Shown here: piece by piece, positions 16,531 to 22,987 of the stretch | How the letters are laid out: every line of letters starts with the position of its first letter | How positions within the stretch are numbered: position 1 is the first letter of the stretch | NCBI GenBank assembly: GCA_002404155.1 | Contig: DHJC01000061.1 | Span: 1 to 32,831, forward strand | Length of the DNA stretch: 32,831 nucleotides | Reading direction: 5' to 3' | From: Chloroflexi bacterium UBA4730 | GTDB lineage: Bacteria > Chloroflexota > Limnocylindria > P2-11E | The notes under the pieces: model-generated | Told to the model about the DNA's origin: nothing | Seen by the model: only the letters and a program-made list of their open reading frames with translations | The model's database searches: none | Program-made: the position numbers and the translations under genes

Positions 16531-16854
16531 ATGCTCGAGCTGCGCGCCGATCCTCGCGTGGCACTGGACCAGGACCAAGACGCGTCGCGTGACGGAGGTG
16601 GCCCGGCGGGCCGCCTCCGCTCCGCGACGGACGGGCCGACGACGTCTCTCAAGATCGAACGGGAGCTCCAGCGCCGAGGTCACGTCTGTTCGAGCCGCTG
16701 TGTCGTCCGTATGGACGTCGAGCGGCACTACGATCTGTTCGGCGATCTGATCGTCGCGCGGCTCGCCCGGTGGGAGCGCGTCGCGCTCTATGGGTGGGCC
16801 ATCGCGGCTATGGCAGTCGTCATATTCGAAGGACTGGCGTTGTTCCGACGCTGA
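16531..16854 (+). CDS. Small hypothetical membrane protein
   Basis: I do not recognise this 107-residue frame. Only the C-terminal 48 residues, from an internal ATG at 16711, look convincingly protein-like: an amphipathic segment (MDVERHYDLFGDLIVARLAR) followed by one transmembrane helix (about 84-102) and a short basic end. It begins four bases after the surface-protein stop and ends 52 bases before the pilin ATG, on the same strand, so it may be a small accessory of the pilus or surface protein. The N-terminal half is low in hydrophobic residues and may be untranslated. A real gene could start at either ATG. Confidence 0.42.
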   Translation: MLELRADPRVALDQDQDASRDGGGPAGRLRSATDGPTTSLKIERELQRRGHVCSSRCVVRMDVERHYDLFGDLIVARLARWERVALYGWAIAAMAVVIFEGLALFRR

Positions 16855-16906
16855 CCCAGTGGGGAACGGGCGGCCGGTCGAGATCGACAGAAGGGAGGGG
16901 AACGTG

Positions 16907-17057
16907 ATGCGCTTCCTACGGCGAAGACGAAGGTCAGGGTTTGGTCGAATATGCACTCATCATCGCTGTCATCGCCATTGCCGTGATCGTCGCGATGATC
17001 TTCCTGCGCGGCCAGCTCCAGAACATCTTCAGCGAGATCGGGAACAACCTCACCTAG
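16907..17057 (+). pseudogene. flp: Flp-type major pilin with a one-base frameshift in the leader
   Basis: From about 16923 to the TAG at 17055-17057 one frame encodes a textbook Flp pilin: DEGQGLVEYALIIAVIAIAV, then IVAMIFLRGQLQNIF and SEIGNNLT. The prepilin cleavage point is G before QGLVEY, with Glu at +5. The ATG at 16907, six bases after GGGAGGGG (16893-16900), is in another frame, and the pilin frame itself has a TGA at 16905-16907 and no start. Dropping one base between about 16919 and 16927 gives MRFLRRDEGQG, a normal leader of a 49-residue pilin. The shift falls in a run of rare Arg codons (CGA AGA CGA AGG). Mutation, assembly error or +1 frameshifting are all possible. The stop codon is the left copy of the IS target site. 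Confidence 0.8.
17054..17057. repeat. Left target-site duplication (CTAG)
   Basis: CTAG abuts the left inverted repeat and matches CTAG at 18370-18373. CTAG fits the YTAR target described for the IS5 subgroup. Its TAG is the stop codon of the pilin. Confidence 0.75.
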
Positions 17058-17075
17058 GGAGATGCGGAAAAAGCC
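17058..17075 (+). repeat. Left terminal inverted repeat of the IS
   Basis: GGAGATGCGGAAAAAGCC reads inward from the left end. It aligns with the reverse complement of 18352-18369 (GGGGCTGAGGAAAAAGCG) with four mismatches, all outside the GGAAAAAGC core. Confidence 0.78.
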
Positions 17076-17156
17076 GCTGTCGCCGCTTGTATGCTGCATC
17101 CTCTTTTGGTATCATGCGCTGTGGGGGAGCGCCACTTCGGCATGAGGAGGTACCAG

Positions 17157-18236
17157 ATGCGTGGTGACGATCCGAAGCAGGGCGCGAATTGGAGCTATAT
17201 CTCGCCCGAGGCGCGGGTGCCCAAGGAGCATCCGCTGCGAGCGATCCGGACGATGGTCGAGCGGGCATTGGCGGAGCTCGACCCGGTCTTCCGCAGGATG
17301 TACAGCCCGATCGGCCGGCCCTCGATCCCGCCCGAGCTGCTGCTGCGGGCGCTGGTGCTCCAGCTTTTGTACTCGGTGCGCAGCGAGCGGCTCCTGATGG
17401 AGCAGCTGGACCACGACATGCTCTTCCGCTGGTTCGTCGGTCTCAATGCCGACGACCCGATCTGGGACGTGAGCGTCTTCACCAAGAACCGCGAGCGCCT
17501 GCTCAAGGGCGACGTCGCACAGCGCTTCTTCGCCGCGGTGCTGCGCCAGGCCAACGAGGCGGACCTGCTCTCCGACGAGCACTTCTCGGTCGACGGCACG
17601 CTCATCGAGGCCTGGGCCAGCCAGCAAAGCTTCACGCCGAAGGACGCACCCACAGGGAAGGACGGGACACCGGGCGGCGCGGGCGACTTCAAGGGCCAGC
17701 GCCGCAGCAACGAGACCCACCAGAGCACGACCGACCCCGACGCGCGCCTGTACCGCAAGGGCTCGGGGCAGGAGGCAAAGCTCTGCTATCTCGGCCATGT
17801 GCTCTTGGAGAACCGCCACGGCCTGGCCGTCGGCGGCATCCTCACCCAGGCCGGCGGCACCGCCGAACGCGAGGCGGCCCTCGCGCTGATCACGCAGGTG
17901 CCGCGTGCCGCACACGTCACGCTCGGCTGTGACAAGGCCTACGACAGCGCCGACTTCGTGGCGCACGCCCGGGCGGCGGGCGTCACCCCGCACGTCAGCC
18001 AGAACACCACCCACCGCCGCTCGGCGATCGACGGCCGCACCACCCGCCACCGGGGCTACGAGGTGAGCGCCTTCAAGCGCCGCCTCGCCGAGGGGGTCTG
18101 GGGCTGGTGCAAGACCGTGGGCCTGTTGCGCAAGACCCGCCACCGCGGCACGCCCCGGGTGGGCTGGGTCTTCACCTTCACCCTTGCCGTCTACGACCTG
18201 GTGCGGATGCGCAAGCTCATCGCGGTGACGGCGTGA
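17157..18236 (+). CDS. IS5-family DDE transposase
   Basis: 359 residues. The N-terminal DUF772-type region (about 15-115) includes HPLRAIRTMVERALAELDP, IGRPSIPPELLLRALVLQLL and LFRWFVGLNADDPIWD. The catalytic RNase-H-like domain follows. The DDE triad is visible as D146 (HFSVDGTLIEAW), D259 (VTLGCDKAYDS) and E312 (LAEGVWGW), with the usual downstream RKTRHRG and VGWVFTF. Nothing is truncated. The ATG at 17157 has GAGGAGG (17144-17150) six bases upstream. It catalyses transposition of the element at 17058-18369 and has no evident link to the pilus genes around it. Confidence 0.95.
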   Translation: MRGDDPKQGANWSYISPEARVPKEHPLRAIRTMVERALAELDPVFRRMYSPIGRPSIPPELLLRALVLQLLYSVRSERLLMEQLDHDMLFRWFVGLNADDPIWDVSVFTKNRERLLKGDVAQRFFAAVLRQANEADLLSDEHFSVDGTLIEAWASQQSFTPKDAPTGKDGTPGGAGDFKGQRRSNETHQSTTDPDARLYRKGSGQEAKLCYLGHVLLENRHGLAVGGILTQAGGTAEREAALALITQVPRAAHVTLGCDKAYDSADFVAHARAAGVTPHVSQNTTHRRSAIDGRTTRHRGYEVSAFKRRLAEGVWGWCKTVGLLRKTRHRGTPRVGWVFTFTLAVYDLVRMRKLIAVTA

Positions 18237-18351
18237 TCACCCGACGGCAAGACGGCGGGCGGTGTGGATCATGGGTGTCGCGCGAGGGCGAAAAGAACCA
18301 TCGCGATCCAGACGGAAGGAGCGCCGCGGGGATGAAGCGTGCCTCTGAACT

Positions 18352-18369
18352 CGCTTTTTCCTCAGCCCC
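18352..18369 (-). repeat. Right terminal inverted repeat of the IS
   Basis: The reverse complement reads GGGGCTGAGGAAAAAGCG and matches the left end in 14 of 18 positions. Confidence 0.78.
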
Positions 18370-18373
18370 CTAG
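18370..18373. repeat. Right target-site duplication (CTAG)
   Basis: The second copy of CTAG, abutting the right inverted repeat. Joining it to the left copy restores the original sequence running from the pilin stop straight into the hairpin at 18391. Confidence 0.75.
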
Positions 18374-18390
18374 AGCGCGACGCAGCTCCC

Positions 18391-18443
18391 GGCTGGAGCG
18401 GTCGACTGCCGCTCCCAGCCCGGGGCCTCGGTCCCCTTTATTT
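18391..18443 (+). terminator. Double hairpin, probable original terminator of the pilin gene
   Basis: The first stem is GGCTGGAGCGG (18391-18401) with CCGCTCCCAGCC (18409-18420), one bulged base and a 7-base loop. A second GGGG/CCCC stem (18422-18436) is followed by TTTATTT (18437-18443), which suits Rho-independent termination on the plus strand. It lies between convergent genes. Without the IS it would begin about 17 bases after the pilin stop. Confidence 0.6.
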
Positions 18444-18446
18444 CCT

Positions 18447-19238
18447 CTAATTGCCCTGCACGACGAGAACGCTGCCGCACCCGCCCCACCCGAGGCTGGT
18501 CTGGAGCGAGAGCGGAGCCGGCGCCCGTGCGGGAGCCTGGCACGAGCTCTGAGTGAAGGCCCCGGTGATCGTGAACTGCCGGCCCCCTGCGGAGACGACG
18601 TCCCCGGCCCGCCACTGCGTGATCAGGCCGAACTGGGTGTACGCGTGGCCCATCAGGTACAGCGGGGGCAGGCAGCTGAAGCTTCTAATGCTGGTGCCGA
18701 TGTCGGTCGACCCGCTGCAGTCAGTATAGGGAACGATTGCTCCACTGATCCCGAGCCGCGGGTAGCAGAACCACGTGGCCGGGCATGCGGCCGGGGTGGC
18801 TGCGGGCACCGGGACCGGAGCCGCCGTCGCAGCAGGGGCGGCCGTCGGGGCCGCGGTCGCAGCTGGCGGCGCGGGGGTGGCCGCCGCCGGCGCAGCGGTG
18901 GGCACGGCGGCAGCCAGCCGGACGGGGGCAGCCTGTGCTGTCTGGTCCGGTGCCGTCGCCGCCACCGGCTGTTCCGTCGGAACTGGCGCGGCGACCGGCT
19001 CGGCGGTCGTAGCCGGGATCGGAGCGGCCGCCGGCGTCGGGTCGGCCGCAGCCGCAGCTGAGGTTTCGGAGGGCTGCGCGGTCGGGGACGCGGTCCCGGC
19101 GGCTGCTTGGCTGGTCAGCGGGACGGCCTCCTGAGCCGCTGCCGGCCGGAAGGCCCCGCCGCTCGTAAGCTGTGCCGCGGCGGCGACGGCGATGGCCAGG
19201 GTCACGGCGAGAATCGCGCGTGTCTTCGAAGTTTGCAT
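18447..19238 (-). CDS. Secreted, degenerate sortase-like protein with Ala/Pro linker
   Basis: 263 residues. A signal or anchor segment (about 7-25) is followed by a very long Ala/Pro/Thr-rich linker (about 30-150), typical of a wall-spanning spacer, and a small C-terminal domain (about 152-263). The domain resembles a sortase core. PPLYLMGHAYTQFG supplies the His (H198), and LSLQTS (S248) stands where TLxTC would be, so the nucleophile position is Ser (codon AGC). No Arg is visible in the last strand (GSVLVVQG), and the domain is shorter than usual. Six Cys (152, 158, 174, 189, 233, 254) suggest disulfides. It may be an inactive or altered sortase, or a binding module built on that fold. It is convergent with the pilin and IS. 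Confidence 0.7.
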   Translation of the reverse strand: MQTSKTRAILAVTLAIAVAAAAQLTSGGAFRPAAAQEAVPLTSQAAAGTASPTAQPSETSAAAAADPTPAAAPIPATTAEPVAAPVPTEQPVAATAPDQTAQAAPVRLAAAVPTAAPAAATPAPPAATAAPTAAPAATAAPVPVPAATPAACPATWFCYPRLGISGAIVPYTDCSGSTDIGTSIRSFSCLPPLYLMGHAYTQFGLITQWRAGDVVSAGGRQFTITGAFTQSSCQAPARAPAPLSLQTSLGWGGCGSVLVVQGN

Positions 19239-19336
19239 GCCCTGAACTATGTATGTCCGCGCTGCTTATACGTATCCCTCGTTGGTCACTACAGATGGTC
19301 ATACCCATAATTGAGTAGCCCCGCCAGTACTCAATT
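19239..19336 (-). promoter_or_regulatory. Upstream region of the second sortase-like gene, with inverted repeat
   Basis: It contains a TACGTA palindrome (19269-19274, next to TATAAG on the minus strand, a possible -10). It also holds a perfect 9-base inverted repeat, AATTGAGTA (19309-19317) and TACTCAATT (19328-19336), with a 10-base spacer. The arms are AT-rich in a G+C-rich window, which favours an operator. The right arm overlaps the stop of the small frame at 19331-19526. Confidence 0.5.
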
Positions 19337-19526
19337 GGGCGGCGATCGACCGCGCAACGTCGCCGGATTAAGGGGAAGCAGCAGCAGGTCGCCGTCATCG
19401 CGCAAGACCTGGAAGGTCAGCCCATCTGGACGCACCACGACGGATCCGATGAGGACCCTGCCAAACGTCGGAGCTGTTCAGCGTCGAGGACAAGTCGTCG
19501 ATCTCCACCGGCCCAGGACGGTTCAT
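19331..19526 (-). pseudogene. Small frameshifted hypothetical gene
   Basis: I do not recognise it. From the ATG at 19526 one frame reads MNRPGPVEIDDLSSTLNSSD. From about 19465 the protein-like reading continues in a different frame (FGRVLIGSVVVRPDGLTFQ, then VLRDDGDLLLLPLNPATL) to a TGA at 19331-19333. Removing one base near 19460 joins the two into a 64-residue acidic protein. Codon third positions are G/C-rich on both sides of the junction. It is the third broken reading frame near the pilus locus. No ribosome-binding site is evident, so this call is tentative. Confidence 0.4.
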
Positions 19527-19581
19527 GACCGAGGGATCGGCGTGCGTTGCGCGGTCGACGCGGCGGACCCTCAGCGGGTCG

Positions 19582-20097
19582 CTAGATGACGAGGCGGACG
19601 AGGGAGCGCACGAACTCGGTGGTGAATCCGTAGAGGAGGTGCGATGAGAGTGCGTACGCGTGCCTCGACGGCGGGATCTGCTCCGGCTTCTTGCCGAGCT
19701 TCTGCGCCGGCACGGCCATGTTGTCGGCGGTCCACCAGACGATCGTGCCCATCAGCAGTCCGTTGAACATCCGCGCGGGCGGGAGGATCTCCGCGACGAA
19801 GCCATAGATCGCCCCGATCGTCGCGCCGGTCGTGTAATGGACGGCTTCGCCGGCCGCGGGCTTCAGCTCCTCGGGGAGCTCGGCGTGGAGCACCTTCCGC
19901 GAGACGCGCTCAGCGGCCTTCACGGTCGCCGGCTCGGCGGTCCGCTTGTCGGTCGCACCGTCCTTGACGGCGTGTGCGCGTCGCGTCGGCGCGGCGCGCC
20001 TCTCCATGTCTTGCCACCATTCCTGGAAGCGTTCCATGGCGTACGCACCGGCCGCACCGCCGATAGCGCCGGCGACAGCGCCCCTGATCGGGTCCAT
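19582..20097 (-). CDS. DUF1440/YagU-like membrane protein
   Basis: 171 residues. It begins with a Gly/Ala-rich helix (GAVAGAIGGAAGAYAMERFQ), then a charged middle segment (about 30-75), then two further hydrophobic segments (ATIGAIYGFVAEILP and FNGLLMGTIVWW, about 90-125). The C-terminus reads HLLYGFTTEFVRSLVRLVI. This pattern resembles DUF1440/YagU inner-membrane proteins, whose E. coli member affects acid resistance. The role here is unknown. It diverges from rsmI with 23 bases between the starts. Confidence 0.7.
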   Translation of the reverse strand: MDPIRGAVAGAIGGAAGAYAMERFQEWWQDMERRAAPTRRAHAVKDGATDKRTAEPATVKAAERVSRKVLHAELPEELKPAAGEAVHYTTGATIGAIYGFVAEILPPARMFNGLLMGTIVWWTADNMAVPAQKLGKKPEQIPPSRHAYALSSHLLYGFTTEFVRSLVRLVI

Positions 20098-20120
20098 GAC
20101 GTCCGGACGCTGCAGGAATC

Positions 20121-20846
20121 ATGCTTGCGGCCGTGGGGACGCTTTATCTGGTCGCAACGCCTATCGGGAACCTCGAGGACGTCTCGCCGCGAGCCCTGAA
20201 GATCCTGCAGGACGTCCACATGGTCGCGTGCGAAGACACGCGGCACAGCCAGATCCTCCTGCGCCGTTACGAGATCCGGGCGAAGCACCTCACCTCGTAC
20301 ACGGAGTTCAATCACAAGCGCCAGGTCGCCGTCCTGATCGGCCAGCTCGACCGCGGGTGGGATGTCGCGCTCGTGTCCGACGCCGGCACGCCCGCGCTCT
20401 CCGATCCGGGTGAGGCGCTCGTCGCGGCCGCGGTCGCGGCCGGCCACACGGTCAGCCCGATCCCCGGGCCGAACGCCGCGATCGCGGCACTGGTCGCATC
20501 CGGCCTGCCGACGCGGGCGTTCACGTTCCTCGGCTTCCTGCCGAAGAAGACCGGTCAGCGCCAGAAGCTGCTCGGTTCGCTCCTCGCCGAAGGCCGGACC
20601 ATCGTCGTGTACGAGAGTCCCTATCGGACCGGTGATCTGTTAGCCGACCTCGCGGCCATCGCCCCCGACGCCCGCGTCGTCGTCGCGCGCGAGCTCACGA
20701 AGCTGCACGAGACCTTCGTGCGCGGCACGGCGAAGGACCTTGCCGCTCGGTATGCTTCCGAGCGTCCCAAGGGGGAGGTCACGGTGGTCATCGCGCCCGC
20801 GGACCGTGACGCAAGGGGAGAGCATGCCGGCGAAAGCGACGCCTGA
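20121..20846 (+). CDS. rsmI: 16S rRNA (cytidine1402-2'-O)-methyltransferase RsmI
   Basis: A 241-residue member of the tetrapyrrole-methylase fold family that 2'-O-methylates C1402 in the ribosomal decoding centre, using S-adenosylmethionine. The RsmI motifs are present: GTLYLVATPIGNLEDVSPRA at the N-terminus, VACEDTRHSQILLRRYEI, LVSDAGTPALSDPGEALV and PIPGPNAAIAALVASGLP. Length is normal. AGGA sits only three bases before the ATG at 20121, so an in-frame GTG at 20133 is the alternative start. It is the first of seven overlapping genes and shares 23 bases with ppa. Confidence 0.96.
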   Translation: MLAAVGTLYLVATPIGNLEDVSPRALKILQDVHMVACEDTRHSQILLRRYEIRAKHLTSYTEFNHKRQVAVLIGQLDRGWDVALVSDAGTPALSDPGEALVAAAVAAGHTVSPIPGPNAAIAALVASGLPTRAFTFLGFLPKKTGQRQKLLGSLLAEGRTIVVYESPYRTGDLLADLAAIAPDARVVVARELTKLHETFVRGTAKDLAARYASERPKGEVTVVIAPADRDARGEHAGESDA

Positions 20847-21324
20847 TCAGGTCGATGTCTTCGTCGTGATCCCGCGCGGCTCCCGCGCGAAGGTCGAGCT
20901 CGACAAGAAGAGCGGCCACATCCGGCTGGACCGCGTCCGCCACTCCTCCATGCGCTACCCGGCCGAGTACGGATTCGTCATGGACACGCTCGGGAACGAC
21001 GGCGATCCGCTGGACGCGCTCGTCATCGTCGGGGAGCCGACCTTCCCTGGGTGCGTCATGCCCGCGCGGCCGATCGGCACGCTCTCCATGCGCGACGCGA
21101 AGGGCGAGGACGAGAAGATCCTCGCCGTGCCCACCGGCGATCCGCGGTTCGACGAGATCCGGACGCTGAAGGACCTCGCGCCGCACTGGCGGAAGGAGAT
21201 CGAGACGGTCTTCGCGACCTCCAAGTCGCTCGAGTCGGATGACACCGAGGTGCGCGGCTGGCACGACGAGAAGACGGCCTGGCGCGTGATCGAGTCGGCG
21301 CGCCGGCGGCAGGAGCGGCGATGA
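20824..21324 (+). CDS. ppa: Inorganic pyrophosphatase (family I)
   Basis: A 166-residue soluble, Mg-dependent enzyme that splits pyrophosphate and so pulls biosynthetic reactions forward. The family signature DGDPLDALV is intact within YGFVMDTLGNDGDPLDALVI. RYPAEYGF and the C-terminal HWRKEIETVF helix region are also typical. The ATG at 20824 lies inside the end of rsmI. The last codon and stop overlap the next gene's ATG (ATGA). A pyrophosphatase suits an operon of ATP-dependent enzymes, although ATP-grasp enzymes themselves release phosphate rather than pyrophosphate. Confidence 0.96.
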   Translation: MPAKATPDQVDVFVVIPRGSRAKVELDKKSGHIRLDRVRHSSMRYPAEYGFVMDTLGNDGDPLDALVIVGEPTFPGCVMPARPIGTLSMRDAKGEDEKILAVPTGDPRFDEIRTLKDLAPHWRKEIETVFATSKSLESDDTEVRGWHDEKTAWRVIESARRRQERR

Positions 21325-22028
21325 AGCGTGACTACCGGAAGTGGCAGAGCCCGGCGCTCGACCGCGACATGGAGCTCCTCGTGTTCGGCGAGCGCGGCAG
21401 GCCGGTCGTCGTCTTCCCGACCTCGATGGGTCGCTTCTACCAGTGGGAGGATTTCGGCATGATCGCGCACCTCGAGCGGCGCATCGACGAGGGGCTGCTG
21501 CAGCTGTGGTGCGTCGACAGCGTGGACAGCGAGTCGTTCTACAACAAGCAGGTGGACGGCCATGCGCGCGCCCGGCGCCACCTCGCGTACGACCGGTACG
21601 TGAGCGACGAGGTCGTCCCCGCCATTCGGAGGGAGAATGACGACCCGTTCCTCGAGCTCCTCGGTGCCTCGTTCGGCGCGTTCCATGCCGTCGCGCTCGC
21701 GACGCGCCACCCCGGCATCGCGAGCCGCGTCGTCGGTCTGTCGGGCGCGTACGACGCGGCGAAGTGGCTCGATGGCTTCCGCGAGCAGGATGCGTACTTC
21801 GCGAACCCGCTCGCGTTCCTCCCGGGCCTCACCGACGAACGGGTGCTGCGGCCGCTCCGCGAGACCGAGTTCGTGATCGCGACCGGCGTCGACGACCCGA
21901 ACGTCGCCGGATCCCGTCACGTCGTCGCGACACTGCAGGAGAAGGGCGTGCCCGCGACGCTGCACCTGTGGAACGGCTGGGCCCACGACTGGCCGTTCTG
22001 GAGAGAGATGGTGGACACCTTCCTATGA
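21321..22028 (+). CDS. Alpha/beta-hydrolase, esterase family
   Basis: 235 residues of the esterase D/PHB-depolymerase type with no signal peptide, so cytoplasmic. The nucleophile elbow GASFGAF places the catalytic Ser at 117. The likely His is in WAHDW (H222), and the acid is probably D191 or D192 (TGVDDPN). The N-terminal VVVFPTSMGRFYQWEDFGM provides the oxyanion region. It overlaps ppa upstream (ATGA) and the ATP-grasp gene downstream (ATGA). The context suggests it releases or hydrolyses an ester or amide product made by the neighbouring ligases. The substrate is unknown. Confidence 0.87.
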   Translation: MKRDYRKWQSPALDRDMELLVFGERGRPVVVFPTSMGRFYQWEDFGMIAHLERRIDEGLLQLWCVDSVDSESFYNKQVDGHARARRHLAYDRYVSDEVVPAIRRENDDPFLELLGASFGAFHAVALATRHPGIASRVVGLSGAYDAAKWLDGFREQDAYFANPLAFLPGLTDERVLRPLRETEFVIATGVDDPNVAGSRHVVATLQEKGVPATLHLWNGWAHDWPFWREMVDTFL

Positions 22029-22987
22029 ACATGACGATGGTGGGTCTGATGATCGGGCGGGAGAACACCTTCCCCCAGCCGTTCATCGACACGGTGAACC
22101 GGAAGGGCGAGGCGAAGGGCGTCCGCGCAGAGATGGCGATCCTCGGCGGCGCGAAGGAGCTCGAGGAGCCGAAATACAAGGTCATCGTCGACCGCATCAG
22201 CCACGAGGTGCCGTACTACCGGGCGCACCTCAAGAGCATGGCCGTGCTCGGCACGGTCGTGGTGAATGATCCGTTCTGGTGGGAGGCGGACGAGAAGTTC
22301 TTCGAGTGCACCCTGGCGCGGAAGCTCGGCGTGGCCGTGCCGAAGACGGTCGTCCTGCCGAACAAGTCGTACATCCCGGACATCAACGAGGGGTCGCTGC
22401 GGAACCTGCAGTACCCGCTCGACTGGAAGGGCATCGTCGAGTACACGGGCCTGCCCGCGATCATGAAGCCGAACACCGGCGGCGGCTGGAAGGACGTCTA
22501 CCGGGTCGACACGATGGAGGAGCTGCTCTGGGCGTACGACCAGACCGGCACCGCGAGTTTCGGCCAGCGGCCCAAGACCATGATCCTGCAGGAGTTCATT
22601 CAGTGGGACGACTACATCAGGTGCATCTGCATCGGCCGCAAGCACATCAACCCGATCCGCTACGACCCGACGGCGCCGTTCCACGCGCGCTACGTCGTCG
22701 ACAAGCCCGTCGAAGGCCGCGTGCGCGAGCGCGCGATCCACGACGCCATCGCTCTCACCGACGCGCTCGGCTACGACATGGACACGGTCGAGTTCGCGAT
22801 CCGCGACGGGATCCTCTACGCGATCGACTTCCTGAACCCCGCACCTGACTTCGACTCGTTCTCGATCAAGGGCGCGAACTTCGAGTGGGTGCTGGAGCAC
22901 ATGAGCGATCTCGTCATCGGCTACGCGACCGGTGCCGCGGAGCCGCCCTGGCGCAAGGATCATCGGTGGTCACACCACATCCGCTGA
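22025..22987 (+). CDS. ATP-grasp ligase, unknown substrate
   Basis: About 320 residues with an ATP-grasp layout. The nucleotide-binding Lys is in PAIMKPNTGGGWKDVYRV, the lid or linker strand is MILQEFIQWDDYIRCICIG, and the Mg-binding end is DTVEFAIRDGILYAIDFLNP followed by APDFD. Enzymes of this fold join a carboxylate, through an acyl phosphate, to an amine or thiol. I cannot name the substrate. It starts at the ATG overlapping the esterase stop and ends with a 22-base overlap with the second ligase. Expression with another ATP-grasp protein and a carboxylate-amine ligase suggests stepwise building of a small amide or peptide. Confidence 0.87.
   Translation: MNMTMVGLMIGRENTFPQPFIDTVNRKGEAKGVRAEMAILGGAKELEEPKYKVIVDRISHEVPYYRAHLKSMAVLGTVVVNDPFWWEADEKFFECTLARKLGVAVPKTVVLPNKSYIPDINEGSLRNLQYPLDWKGIVEYTGLPAIMKPNTGGGWKDVYRVDTMEELLWAYDQTGTASFGQRPKTMILQEFIQWDDYIRCICIGRKHINPIRYDPTAPFHARYVVDKPVEGRVRERAIHDAIALTDALGYDMDTVEFAIRDGILYAIDFLNPAPDFDSFSIKGANFEWVLEHMSDLVIGYATGAAEPPWRKDHRWSHHIR

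Larger units (their letters stand above)
17058..18369 (+). mobile_element. IS5-family insertion sequence, 1312 bases, complete
   Basis: The element carries one intact DDE transposase, imperfect terminal inverted repeats (17058-17075 and 18352-18369, sharing GGAAAAAGC and most flanking bases) and a 4-base target duplication CTAG. Transposase and ends look undamaged, so the insertion may be recent. It sits exactly between the pilin stop codon and the pilin's apparent terminator at 18391-18443. Family naming rests on the DUF772-type N-terminus and the target site. Confidence 0.88.

Noticed and set aside
15279..16652. Long minus-strand open frame opposite the end of the surface-protein gene
   Set aside because: Composition-driven shadow in G+C-rich DNA, no recognisable domain, and it would run through the LPNTS region.
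18721..19398. 225-codon minus-strand frame overlapping the second sortase-like gene
   Set aside because: It begins upstream and reads the Ala/Pro linker in another frame. The frame with signal peptide, linker and sortase-like domain is far more protein-like.
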